Below the pieces are notes generated by a model. The model ran no database searches. It saw only the letters and a list, made by a program, of their open reading frames with translations, and was not told the DNA's origin. A DNA stretch of 64,000 nucleotides from Myxococcales bacterium (lineage in GTDB: Bacteria > Myxococcota_A > Polyangia > Polyangiales > GCA-016699535), in assembly GCA_016699535.1 (NCBI GenBank), contig CP064980.1, positions 3,046,001 through 3,110,000 on the forward strand, in the 5' to 3' direction. Positions within the stretch are counted from its first letter, which is position 1. Each line of letters begins with the position of its first letter. Both the position numbers and the translations under genes were made by a program. Positions 1 to 7,922 of this stretch are shown here, piece after piece.

Positions 1-2
1 AG

Positions 3-740
3 CACTGCACACATCGTCCCCTCAGCCAAATTCCCGCTGTTCTTGAAGCTGCCAAGCCCCAGAGCTATGCTGCTGTCTTTCTGGAAGCCGTTGCAGGGAG
101 TAACGGCGTGATTATTCCTCCACCGGATTATCTGAAAAGTATTCGCGAAGCTTGTGATACGCATCAGGTCTTGCTTGTCTTTGATGAAGTGCTGACAGGG
201 TTCGGTCGCACCGGAAAAACCTTTGCTTTTGAAAACTTTGATGGCGTGGTGCCCGACATGATCACCATTGGTAAAGCGCTTACTGGCGGATATGCCCCAC
301 TTGGAGCCGTTTTGGTTCACGACAAACTCGCCAGACACTTTGATCAGCAAGCCCTGCTCTGCGGATTAACCCACTACGCCCATCCTTTGGGTGTGGCCGC
401 AGGCCTGTGTGCGCTTAATCTTTATGAACAGGAGGCGTTAAACGCACGCGCACATAAAACAGGGCAATGGCTTAAAAAACAGCTACAGCTTATCCAAGAA
501 AAATTTCCAAAGCGCATTATACAGACACGAAGCATCGGGTTGCTTGCTGCGATTGACCTTGACTGCACCCAAGAGCAACTTTCCGCATTGAAGATATGCT
601 TTTTAAAAAAGCATGTTCATCTTCATATGCGTTTTGACAGTCCACGTCTTATTCTTGCACCTCCCCTAGGTATCGAGCAAACTGAGCTAAAAGAAGGCCT
701 GGACATCATCGAGCAAGCCATTAGAGAGGTACTCTCGTGA
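3..740 (+). CDS. Class III PLP-dependent aminotransferase, C-terminal part (cut by window edge)
   Basis: The reading frame is open from the left edge, so the N-terminal half lies outside the window. Visible family features are the Glu-rich stretch EAVAGSNGVIIPP, the cofactor-binding motif FDEVLTGFGRTG (the Asp contacts the PLP pyridine nitrogen) and TIGKALTGGYAPLGAV, whose Lys should form the Schiff base with PLP. These are hallmarks of fold type I, class III (omega-amino acid) aminotransferases. The stop overlaps the GTG start of the CoA transferase subunit A gene by 4 bases, so the three genes probably form one operon that moves an amino acid skeleton into CoA-ester metabolism. The exact amino donor cannot be told from this part. 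Confidence 0.9.
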   Translation, partial: HCTHRPLSQIPAVLEAAKPQSYAAVFLEAVAGSNGVIIPPPDYLKSIREACDTHQVLLVFDEVLTGFGRTGKTFAFENFDGVVPDMITIGKALTGGYAPLGAVLVHDKLARHFDQQALLCGLTHYAHPLGVAAGLCALNLYEQEALNARAHKTGQWLKKQLQLIQEKFPKRIIQTRSIGLLAAIDLDCTQEQLSALKICFLKKHVHLHMRFDSPRLILAPPLGIEQTELKEGLDIIEQAIREVLS

Positions 741-1447
741 AAGCAAAGCATTTAGACAAAGTTCAGCCCGACGTCGAACACACACTAAACGCTTTGTTTG
801 ACGGCGCTCGAATCATGGTTGGTGGTTTTGGTCTGTGTGGCAATGCCGAAGCGCTTATTCAAGCGGTGCCGGATATGCGTGTTAAAAACCTTACGCTCAT
901 CAGCAACAACGCGGGTAACTTAGGAAAGGGCCTTAGCACCTGGCTTAAAGCCGGGATTGTCAAAGAAGTCATTTGCACCTACGTTGGCAACAACGACGAG
1001 CTACATCGGCAGATGGCTTCAAAAAAAGTGCAGGTAAACATCAGTCCACAAGGCACGTTTGGAGAACGCATGCGTGCTGCGGGCGCCGGTATCCCAGCCT
1101 TCTACACACCCACCGGCATCGGTACGGTGATTGAAGAAGGCAAAGAAAAACGCAGCTTTGAAGGGCGCGATTATTTACTGGAACATGCTCTTTTTGCAGA
1201 CTTTGCTTTGATCCGAGCACAACAAGCCGACACCTTTGGTAACTTACGCTTTCGGCGTACCGCCCGAAACTTTGCACCCATTATGGCTACAGCAGCCAAA
1301 CACAGCTACGTTGAGACCGACGAGCTCCTGCAACTGGGTGAGCTTGACCCAGACGACATCCACTTGCCGGGCATTTTTGTAAGTCGCATCGTTCACGTCC
1401 CAGCGCATGACGATCCCTTTGAGTACTTGATCGAAAGGGAGACATAG
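737..1447 (+). CDS. 3-oxoacid-type CoA transferase, subunit A
   Basis: Subunit A of a two-subunit family I CoA transferase, which moves CoA between a carboxylic acid and an acyl-CoA. The N-terminal MVGGFGLCGNAEALIQA matches the GGFGLCG signature of the SCOT/CtfA/AtoD alpha subunits, followed by LISNNAG and a C-terminal ADFALIRAQQADTFGNL segment typical of the family. Length (236 residues) is normal. The start is a GTG overlapping the preceding stop as GTGA, indicating translational coupling. Subunit B follows 1 base later. Substrate (succinyl-, acetoacetyl- or butyryl-CoA) cannot be read from the sequence. Confidence 0.92.
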   Translation: MKAKHLDKVQPDVEHTLNALFDGARIMVGGFGLCGNAEALIQAVPDMRVKNLTLISNNAGNLGKGLSTWLKAGIVKEVICTYVGNNDELHRQMASKKVQVNISPQGTFGERMRAAGAGIPAFYTPTGIGTVIEEGKEKRSFEGRDYLLEHALFADFALIRAQQADTFGNLRFRRTARNFAPIMATAAKHSYVETDELLQLGELDPDDIHLPGIFVSRIVHVPAHDDPFEYLIERET

Positions 1448-1448
1448 A

Positions 1449-2075
1449 ATGCCTTTTGATTCAGTACAGATGGCAAAGCGTGCCGCGCAGGAAATAGCAC
1501 CAGGCAGCATCGTTAATCTTGGTATCGGTTTGCCAACCCTCGTCGCAGATTACATCGAAAAAGCTACAGGCGTATGGCTGCACACAGAAAACGGGATTCT
1601 TGGCATGGGCCCCTTTCCGCTAAAGGGACAAGCCGACCCGCAGATCATCAATGCCGGAAAGCAAACCGTGACCATCGCCGCAGGCGGGAGTTGTTTCGAT
1701 TCAGCCCTTTCCTTTGCCATGATCCGCGGAGGACACATCGATTTGGCGATTTTGGGCGGCATGCAAATCTCCGCGCACGGAGACCTTGCCAACTGGTCAA
1801 TACCCGGCGGAAAAACCCTGGGCATCGGAGGCGCCATGGACCTTGCCGCGGGCGCTAAACGTATTGTTGCCATGATGAAACACCTGAGCAAAAACGGTGA
1901 AGCCAAACTAGTGGATCGTTGCAGCTTCCCGCTTACCGCTCAAAAAGTCGTCAGCCGTATCATTACAGATTTGGGTGTCTTTGATGTCGATAGCGGAGCG
2001 TTTCGCATCGTGGAGCTTGCTCCAGATGTCACCATCGAACAAATCCAACAAAACAGCGACGCCAAGTTTCTATAA
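1449..2075 (+). CDS. 3-oxoacid-type CoA transferase, subunit B
   Basis: Beta subunit partner of the preceding gene. It carries NLGIGLPTLVADYI near the N-terminus and TENGILGMGPFP, the ENG(I/L)LG motif whose Glu forms the covalent glutamyl-CoA intermediate in this family. Later GGHIDLAILGGMQIS and GDLANWSIPGG are also conserved in subunit B. Length 208 residues is standard. It is the last gene of the operon; the next gene is convergent and begins 24 bases on. Confidence 0.92.
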   Translation: MPFDSVQMAKRAAQEIAPGSIVNLGIGLPTLVADYIEKATGVWLHTENGILGMGPFPLKGQADPQIINAGKQTVTIAAGGSCFDSALSFAMIRGGHIDLAILGGMQISAHGDLANWSIPGGKTLGIGGAMDLAAGAKRIVAMMKHLSKNGEAKLVDRCSFPLTAQKVVSRIITDLGVFDVDSGAFRIVELAPDVTIEQIQQNSDAKFL

Positions 2076-2099
2076 AGCACTTGGTAAGAAGTGATCGCT

Positions 2100-2522
2100 C
2101 TATTCTGAGAGCTTTTTCTTTTCGAGATCATCAACAACACGCTTGACTGCATCCGCGGTGACTTTTTCGGTTGCCGGGTCGCCCTCAAGTTCACTTCGGT
2201 TCACTTGGTGTTGGGTAGGTGCTAGCGCACGAACCGAAGGGTCGCCCTCCACTACATCAATTACCATTTGCCCAAGGATGACGACATCGCCTGCCCTAAG
2301 TTCGGTATGGCCCTCAATGCGCCTGCCGTTAACCGCGGTGCCATTTCGGCTGCCGAGATCTTCGATGGTCAGAGCGCCGCTGGTTAACCGCAACGCGGCA
2401 TGAAGCCGTGATACCGAATTGTGTTTTACCACGATACCGCAAGCATCGCTTCGACCCACCAGCGTCTCCCCTGGAGGGACCATATAACTAACGTCTTTTA
2501 CGATAACTCGATAGCCACTCAT
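2100..2522 (-). CDS. FHA-domain protein
   Basis: A 140-residue cytoplasmic protein that is mostly one forkhead-associated (phosphothreonine-binding) domain. The diagnostic residues are present in order: VGRSDACGIVV, SVSRLHAALR and DLGSRNGTAVNGRRI. Downstream is a short charged tail with KKKLSE at the end. Such stand-alone FHA proteins usually dock on Ser/Thr kinase targets, which are abundant in myxobacteria; no kinase is adjacent here, so its partner is unknown. There is no signal peptide or membrane segment. Confidence 0.85.
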   Translation of the reverse strand: MSGYRVIVKDVSYMVPPGETLVGRSDACGIVVKHNSVSRLHAALRLTSGALTIEDLGSRNGTAVNGRRIEGHTELRAGDVVILGQMVIDVVEGDPSVRALAPTQHQVNRSELEGDPATEKVTADAVKRVVDDLEKKKLSE

Positions 2523-2626
2523 GATCTGTTGTTACAGTATACCAAAAGAGTCGCATGTCCCAAAAATCATTCTTTGATTTTCCAAGAAAAAAAGAGATCA
2601 GGCCAAGCGCATCCCTGGTCCTGCCT

Positions 2627-3328
2627 TTAAGGGGTTATGGCTAAAAAGCGTGTTTCAGGCCGCAAAACGGTCACATGCATGTGATAGTCATGTGAGTGAT
2701 TGTGCGCCACCATGGCCTGTCCAAAGGGTGGACGCCAGCCTCTGGCCCAAAACCATGGGTTGAACCAACGCATAACCACCTCATCATTGTAGTAGATGCG
2801 TATTTGTCCTTGTGCACATTGAGCGAGAATCTTAGCCAGATCAAAAACACGTGCCCGCAGCATGCGTTGCTCAAAAGTCGAGCGGCTTCGATAGTTGCCT
2901 CCACCTTCTACGGTACTCAGCATGCTACCACGCAGGTACAAATCCATGTCCATGCCACGATTGTGAGTCTTGTGCTGATCCGGAGGAGCATCAAGATCAC
3001 CCACGGTTAGCCGCTCGCCTGGATAGGCTTTTGTGTAGGCATAAGCCGCTTTTAAGGCTAGTTTAACCAAAGTCGGCGATCCCCAGCGCTCTGCTGGAGG
3101 GGTGCGCTCCCAAAGCACATACAAGCCCTCCGCTTGCTCCTGTTCTGGAATCTGCCATTTGCATTCCGGATAAACCCGCCCTAGGTTACATGCTTCGGTT
3201 TTGGGAATGTCGAGCTCTGGCATTTCACAGCTCAGCGATGAGGCCCCAGAGGGCTTGACCCACCAAGCAAGCATAGCAATCACGATCACCATGGCCCAGG
3301 TTCCGATATGCAACAACGTCCGCATCAA
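2627..3328 (-). CDS. Secreted/anchored M74 (MepA)-like murein endopeptidase candidate
   Basis: 233 residues with an N-terminal hydrophobic segment (about residues 4-25) acting as signal or anchor. Two clusters resemble the zinc site of LAS-type peptidases such as penicillin-insensitive murein endopeptidase: HKTHNRGMDMDLYL (His...Asp) and a C-terminal HNHSHDYHMHVTV with the HxH pair. WFNPWFWARGWRP resembles the substrate-side part of MepA. That would cleave D-Ala-mDAP crosslinks in the periplasm. Overall similarity is limited to these motifs, so the family call is moderate. The divergent gene upstream also acts on peptidoglycan (NlpC/P60). Confidence 0.6.
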   Translation of the reverse strand: MMRTLLHIGTWAMVIVIAMLAWWVKPSGASSLSCEMPELDIPKTEACNLGRVYPECKWQIPEQEQAEGLYVLWERTPPAERWGSPTLVKLALKAAYAYTKAYPGERLTVGDLDAPPDQHKTHNRGMDMDLYLRGSMLSTVEGGGNYRSRSTFEQRMLRARVFDLAKILAQCAQGQIRIYYNDEVVMRWFNPWFWARGWRPPFGQAMVAHNHSHDYHMHVTVLRPETRFLAITP

Positions 3329-3397
3329 TCCTCAGGATACCCTGATGGTAGCCCAGTCCAAAAAACAGGATCAATTTTCGTTGCAAGATTGGGAGCA

Positions 3398-4582
3398 GTG
3401 TGCCGCACCTTCGGTCCTTCTCGGCTAAAAAGGGTCGTTCTTTTCGCTTTTATCCTGCTGATTGGGCTTGGCTGCCATAAGCAAGGCTCGAGAAAAAAGC
3501 TCAGCCCCCCCTGCCCCTCGGAACAAATTGCAGCCTTCCCTCTGCCGGGAATCGATGCCGAACAGCAAAAAGTGGAGTACTGGCTATCCCGCATGCCAAA
3601 AGAGATTAATCCTCTTTTTACGGAGCAAGCACGCGTCGATCGAAATCAGAGTTTATTGGAAGCCGCCGATGACTTTTCAATGTTTGATCTTCAACAACTG
3701 AAGATCAACGCTGCCCTGCAACCGCGCATCACCCGTCGCTTGACCTATATCGGAAAAGAAATGCAAAAAGGTCAGCTCATAAGCAAGTCCGCAGCCTTTG
3801 ACCTCGAAGAGCATTTGCTTAGCGATTCATCCCAAACCTTTTACACCACCGTCGATCGGCCCACACCGATCTTCTGCACACCCAACGACAAGGCTTTATA
3901 CAAAGCAAACGACCCCTACGCTTTGAATCGCAACTTGTGCAGCACTGCGCGAAAGGATGAGCTTATCGCTTGGCAGCCGTGGAAAGAAGGTTGGGCTCTT
4001 AGTTTCAGCGAATATACTTTTGGCTTTACACCCGAGACTTATTTAAAGAATAGAAAAGGCAAAGCGCCGCAAAGCAGTGAGGCTCACGGCACGCTGTCCC
4101 GTGAGAGTTTTCTGCGCGCAGCTTTTTCTTTTTTGGGACAACCTTACGGTTGGGGCGGACAAAACGGTGGCCTTGATTGCTCACGCTTCATTAAAGAAAG
4201 CTTCGCTAAGGTCGGCGTTCGAATGCCGCGCCACAGCAGCGCTCAACTAAAAGCATGCAGCACCATCATTGAAATCCCCGAAGACGCTCCGCTTTCAAAC
4301 CGTTTGAATCTCATCGAAGAAGCGCACCATCAGGGCATCGCTCTTTTGCAATTACCGGGGCATATCATGCTCTATCTCGGGCACAACGACCAAGGGATTC
4401 CTGTTGTGCTTCACGCTTTTATGGACTACAAAGATCGCTGCAAAGGCAGCACAAAAGAGACCCGCCATAAAGTAGCCAAAGTCGCATTGAGCTCGCTTTA
4501 CCTCGGCGACAACTCTGCGCAAGGCTCGCTGCTCAGGCGAATCACGGCCATTGGTATCCTTGGTCAACCGAACGACGATTAA
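3398..4582 (+). CDS. NlpC/P60 family lipoprotein (cell wall hydrolase)
   Basis: The C-terminal half contains PYGWGGQNGGLDCSRFIKESF, the catalytic Cys motif of NlpC/P60 papain-like hydrolases, followed by PRHSSAQ and a later GHIMLYLGH with the catalytic His. The segment before it (ending GFTPETYL) looks like an SH3-type domain. I prefer the GTG start given here because it places LLIGLGC, a lipobox, with the Cys at residue 26; an ATG 90 bases upstream is possible but gives an overlong leader and overlaps the divergent gene. The product is expected to be a lipoprotein that trims peptide stems. It ends directly against the convergent PilZ gene. Confidence 0.82.
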   Translation: MCRTFGPSRLKRVVLFAFILLIGLGCHKQGSRKKLSPPCPSEQIAAFPLPGIDAEQQKVEYWLSRMPKEINPLFTEQARVDRNQSLLEAADDFSMFDLQQLKINAALQPRITRRLTYIGKEMQKGQLISKSAAFDLEEHLLSDSSQTFYTTVDRPTPIFCTPNDKALYKANDPYALNRNLCSTARKDELIAWQPWKEGWALSFSEYTFGFTPETYLKNRKGKAPQSSEAHGTLSRESFLRAAFSFLGQPYGWGGQNGGLDCSRFIKESFAKVGVRMPRHSSAQLKACSTIIEIPEDAPLSNRLNLIEEAHHQGIALLQLPGHIMLYLGHNDQGIPVVLHAFMDYKDRCKGSTKETRHKVAKVALSSLYLGDNSAQGSLLRRITAIGILGQPNDD

Positions 4583-4945
4583 CTATTCACCAAACTCGAG
4601 ATGAACCGTATGTTCTGCAGCTTCACGAAGCGCCGTGAGCACTTCTTCGTCTAAGGGTTTCTCAAACGCGATAGCCATGACATGACGCCACATTGGATCA
4701 TCGGGGTTGTTTGATTCTTCGACCCGAATCACTTTGCCAACAACGCCTGCAAACATCGGTCCTGCCGGCAAAATACGAAAAGTCATCGTTAGCCTCTCCC
4801 CCACTTCAAAACGCGAAGGACTACCAAGCAAGATGCCTGTTGAGCTTGCGTTTCTGCTCATCGCTATACGGTCTTTTCGATCTTTGGAATCCATCGCCAC
4901 GGGAAAGAAAGCCTTGTGGCGGCCACTGTTACGCCTCTCGTTCAT
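4583..4945 (-). CDS. PilZ-domain protein
   Basis: 120 residues made of one PilZ domain. The c-di-GMP binding signature is present: RRNSGRHKAF at the N-terminus (RxxxR type) and SRNASSTGILL (D/NxSxxG type). The rest follows the beta-barrel pattern ending AIAFEKP. It probably senses c-di-GMP in the cytoplasm; stand-alone PilZ proteins often control motility or exopolysaccharide. Its stop abuts the stop of the NlpC/P60 gene on the other strand with no gap. Confidence 0.85.
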   Translation of the reverse strand: MNERRNSGRHKAFFPVAMDSKDRKDRIAMSRNASSTGILLGSPSRFEVGERLTMTFRILPAGPMFAGVVGKVIRVEESNNPDDPMWRHVMAIAFEKPLDEEVLTALREAAEHTVHLEFGE

Positions 4946-5072
4946 GGTTAAGATCTTAGCGCATGACTACCCCGGCTGCAATTGAAGTGCTTCACAAGCC
5001 CTCCTTAGGCAACCCACAAAAGCCAGCACCCATTCCAGCCTTCGATCAGCTAACACCTCTATATTTTGCCAA

Positions 5073-5167
5073 GCTTGCAAAGAGGTGCCGAACCTCCATG
5101 CTCAGACAGTCCTCGCTTCGCTGCGCAGCTGCGCGTGAAGGTCCGGCACCTCTTTGCTTCAAGACTA
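5073..5167 (+). repeat. Hairpin element copy A (core-and-variable-arm family)
   Basis: Layout: TTGCAA-led left arm (23 nt), 40-nt core containing CAGTCCTCGCTTCGCTGCG, right arm (20 nt) ending TTTGC, then a tail TTCAAGACTA. The arms pair at about 18 of 20 positions, starting with GCAAAGAGGTGCCG against CGGCACCTCTTTGC. In this copy the inner core has GCGCAGCTGCGC, a perfect palindrome, where the others have GCGGAACTGCGC. It lies in the 474-base intergenic space between the PilZ gene and miaE, with copy B 46 bases on in opposite orientation. Confidence 0.9.
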
Positions 5168-5213
5168 GGAAGCTACAAATTCCGCTGGGCATCTCAACAG
5201 ATCCGAAGTCCTC

Positions 5214-5308
5214 AAGTCTTGTGGCAAAGCGGGACAGGGGTCCCACGCGCAGTTCCGCAGCGAAGCGAGGACTGTTTGGGCATGGGACCCCTGTCCCACT
5301 TTGCAAGG
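5214..5308 (-). repeat. Hairpin element copy B (opposite orientation to A)
   Basis: Same layout read on the minus strand: left arm beginning TTGCAAAGTGGGACAGGGG, 40-nt core with CAGTCCTCGCTTCGCTGCG, right arm ending GCTTTGC and tail CACAAGACTT. Arms pair at 19 of 20 positions with the remaining one a U-G. The arm sequence is quite different from copy A although the lengths are identical. The rest of this intergenic region (4946-5072 and 5309-5400) shows nothing else I can support. Confidence 0.9.
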
Positions 5309-5419
5309 CAGTCAGAAAACAGAGAGCTGAATATGACAGACCTGGCATGTTTTGTGCTCAATTAATGCCAGAATTGGCATTGCACTGGGTGTTTTTTGCC
5401 ATATTTGTCAGGCCGTGAA

Positions 5420-5982
5420 TTGGCTACGACAACTTCTGCGCAGTGGACCGAAGCAGTGTTGGCTGATTTTGATGCTTTTTGCTCGATCATGCCGCAGCCG
5501 AACGCAAAGCCTCGGCCACCGCCATGTCCTTTGTCATGCACTACCCGGATCGCAGCGAGCTGGTCAGCGCCATGATCGCCATGGCCCAAGAGGAACTTGC
5601 TCATTTTGCGCAGGTCTACGAGCACATTGCCGAGCGAGGCCTGCTTATGGGCGCCGACAGCAAAGACCCCTACGTCACCGCACTACGCGAACACATCCGC
5701 AAAGGCCCCGAGGCCTATTTTCTAGATCGTTTGCTTATAGCCGCCATTGTGGAGGCACGTGGATGCGAGCGTTTTGGGCTTTTGGCGGAAGCTTTGCCCG
5801 AAGGAAAACTCCAAGAGTTTTATCGCGAGATCACCCGATCGGAAGCACGTCATGCTGGATTGTTTTTGCGACTGGCAAAACTTTATTTCCCCGCAGACAC
5901 AATCAGCAAGCGGATGGAAGAACTTCGAAGCATTGAGGCAAGTATCGTCGCTAAACTTCCTATTCGTGCCGCATTGCACTGA
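5420..5982 (+). CDS. miaE: tRNA-(ms2io6A) hydroxylase-like MiaE, interrupted by a frameshift
   Basis: MiaE is a ferritin-like diiron monooxygenase that hydroxylates the ms2i6A modification at tRNA position 37. Visible iron ligands: EELAHF, LLIAAIVEARGCERF and RSEARHAGLF. The N-terminal piece (AQWTEAVLADFDAF) is in one frame and the rest (LLDHAAAERKAS onward) in another; the switch is at the T5 run 5476-5480, where one more T would give a continuous DAFLLDHAAAERKAS. The start is uncertain: TTG at 5420 is proposed as no ATG is available in that frame after an in-frame stop. The last 167 residues (from 5479) are intact. A glycosyltransferase starts 4 bases downstream. Confidence 0.8.
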
Positions 5983-5986
5983 TTGC

Positions 5987-7165
5987 ATGGAAAAAGCGCT
6001 ACGCAAATACCTCGATCACTATGCAGAAAAAGAAAAAGTTTTTGCAGAGCACATCAACGACAACTTTTCCGACTGCGTCATCATCCCAGCTTTCGATGAA
6101 GGCCCGGCCATCTTGAATGCACTTGAAAGCCTGCTTAATTGCCAAAGCGATAAACCCCTTTGCATTGTTGTTAACAACGCGCCAAGAGGAGCCCCAGACA
6201 AAGCTCTGCAGAACACAGCCGAGACAAGCACGGCTGTGCAAGCTCGCTTCAATGAAATTGATTCATTGGATGAAAACAATAGCACCAAGCTACTTCGCTT
6301 CGGCAAAGGCGCATTACTGCTTATCGATCGCTACAGCTCGGATTCTGCGTTAGATCCGAAAGCGGGTGTCGGAGGTGCACGAAAAATCGGCACTGACCTT
6401 GCTCTATCCCTTTGGGCGCAAGGAAAACTTGATTCAAAATGGCTTCATCAAAGCGATGCCGATGTCGCCTTTCCAAGCGATTATTTTTCCAGAGCTCGCC
6501 AAGCCTCAAGTAGGCCGCAAGCAGCAGCCCTGCTTTATCCTTTTGCCCATGAAAGCAACGCCGCGCTGCGCTACGAAATCTCACTACGCTATTACGTGCT
6601 GGGCCTCGCCTATGCTGGCTCACCCTACGCATTTCATACCATCGGCAGCACTCTTGCAGTGAATCCAGCTGCCTATGCGCAGGTACGTGGATTTCCCAAA
6701 CGCCAAGCAGCAGAAGACTTCTATCTGTTAAACAAACTCGCCAAGGTCGCTTCCATTGAAAAGTTAGCAGGCGAGCCCTTAGTGCTTAGCTCAAGGATAT
6801 CGCATCGCGTCCCCTTTGGCACCGGCGTGGCGGTTGAGAAGATACAAAATGAAGGCGAGGATGCACCGAAACTCTACCATCCGGCTTTGTTTGCTGAGCT
6901 TCGAGAAAAAGTGCAGAGCCTGGCAAACGAGCGCGCTGTGCATGAACGTTTTGATGCCTTTCGGACGCTGAAATGGATGCACCAAGGACGCGACACACGG
7001 CATTCTTCCCTTCCCTTTTGGCATGCCCTCGAGCAAGCACCCTTTATCGAGCTTGGCGCGGAACTAAAGCAAAGCGGACTTGTCGCGCTACGCAGATATC
7101 TATATGACTTAGAGACGATGCTGCAAAAACGCAACGGAATAGACAGAGATCATGGAACTCATTGA
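5987..7165 (+). CDS. Glycosyltransferase-like protein (GT-A / family 2 type)
   Basis: The start chosen (MEKALRKYLDHY) follows the miaE stop by 4 bases; a longer open frame upstream overlaps miaE and is not family-like. NFSDCVIIPAFDEGPAILNALESLL is the nucleotide-sugar-binding beginning of GT-A glycosyltransferases and LHQSDADVAFPSDYF carries a DxD-type metal site. Further on, AEDFYLLNKLAK resembles the ED acid/base region. No membrane segments, so cytoplasmic. Substrate unknown. Its 3' end overlaps the SMUG1 gene by 14 bases, so miaE, this gene and SMUG1 are probably co-transcribed. Confidence 0.72.
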   Translation: MEKALRKYLDHYAEKEKVFAEHINDNFSDCVIIPAFDEGPAILNALESLLNCQSDKPLCIVVNNAPRGAPDKALQNTAETSTAVQARFNEIDSLDENNSTKLLRFGKGALLLIDRYSSDSALDPKAGVGGARKIGTDLALSLWAQGKLDSKWLHQSDADVAFPSDYFSRARQASSRPQAAALLYPFAHESNAALRYEISLRYYVLGLAYAGSPYAFHTIGSTLAVNPAAYAQVRGFPKRQAAEDFYLLNKLAKVASIEKLAGEPLVLSSRISHRVPFGTGVAVEKIQNEGEDAPKLYHPALFAELREKVQSLANERAVHERFDAFRTLKWMHQGRDTRHSSLPFWHALEQAPFIELGAELKQSGLVALRRYLYDLETMLQKRNGIDRDHGTH

Positions 7166-7868
7166 TATTAGTCGCAAGCTATGCACGAAAGTCGATACGC
7201 TATCCTTCCCTGAGCCAGTGGCTTTTGTGTACAACCCACTGCGCTATGCACGCGTAGCTCACGAAAGTTATCTTGAACGCTATGGCCAATCGCCAAAGAA
7301 AGCGCTTTTGTTGGGCATGAATCCGGGCCCCTGGGGCATGGTCCAAACCGGCGTGCCTTTTGGCGAGGTGAACGTGGTACGCGATTGGCTTGGGATTAAC
7401 GTGCCGGTGAAACGCCCGAGCAACGAACACCCCAAACGTCCCGTGACAGGGTTTGACTGCACACGCAGCGAAGTAAGCGGACGACGGCTCTGGGGTTGGG
7501 CCAAGGACCGCTTTAAGACACCATCGCGTTTTTTTGAAACCTTCTTTGTCTACAACTACTGCCCTTTGGCTTTTCTAGAAGAAAGTGGACGTAATTTTAC
7601 GCCCGACAAGCTCGCAGCGAAAGACAAAGAAAAACTTTTCCAGGCATGCGACAAAGCTTTGAAAGACAGCGTTCATTCGTTGAACTGTGAATACGTGATT
7701 GGTGTCGGAAGTTTTGCTGAGCAGTGCGCCAAACGCGTACTGGCCAGTACTCCCGTTAAAACAGGCCGCATCCTTCATCCAAGCCCAGCCAGTCCCGCAG
7801 CTAATCGCGGTTGGGCAGAACGCGCCGAAGCGCAACTTAAATATATCGATAAACTATTGTATCCATAA
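7152..7868 (+). CDS. SMUG1-type uracil-DNA glycosylase
   Basis: Removes uracil and oxidised pyrimidines from DNA in base excision repair. The first catalytic motif GMNPGPWGMVQTGVPFG (the Asn positions the water) and the second HPSPASPAANRGW (catalytic His and intercalating loop) both match SMUG1 rather than Ung or MUG. VRDWLGI between them is also SMUG1-like. 238 residues, normal length. SMUG1 is mainly known from animals, with sporadic bacterial homologues such as those in Geobacter. It overlaps the glycosyltransferase gene by 14 bases. Confidence 0.88.
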   Translation: MELIDISRKLCTKVDTLSFPEPVAFVYNPLRYARVAHESYLERYGQSPKKALLLGMNPGPWGMVQTGVPFGEVNVVRDWLGINVPVKRPSNEHPKRPVTGFDCTRSEVSGRRLWGWAKDRFKTPSRFFETFFVYNYCPLAFLEESGRNFTPDKLAAKDKEKLFQACDKALKDSVHSLNCEYVIGVGSFAEQCAKRVLASTPVKTGRILHPSPASPAANRGWAERAEAQLKYIDKLLYP

Positions 7869-7922
7869 AGAAAAACGTTGTTGAATTCTGTTTTCAAAAA
7901 GCCTACACAGCCGGCAGCAGCC

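Noticed and set aside
1..2075. Lysine fermentation pathway linking the CoA transferase operon to kamA
   Set aside because: The genes are 23 kb apart and none of the other pathway genes (kamDE, kdd, kce, kal) is present in the window.
4963..5418. Open frames over the hairpin pair at 5.1 kb encoding peptides with PRFAA.LRV
   Set aside because: The same peptide text appears in other frames and at the second hairpin pair only because the 40-nt core is repeated; no ribosome sites, and the arms give different residues. These are translations of the repeat, not genes.
5352..5936. 194-residue open frame across miaE
   Set aside because: Only its first third holds MiaE-like residues (WTEAVLADFDAF); the rest is an Arg/Ser-rich shadow of the miaE frame.
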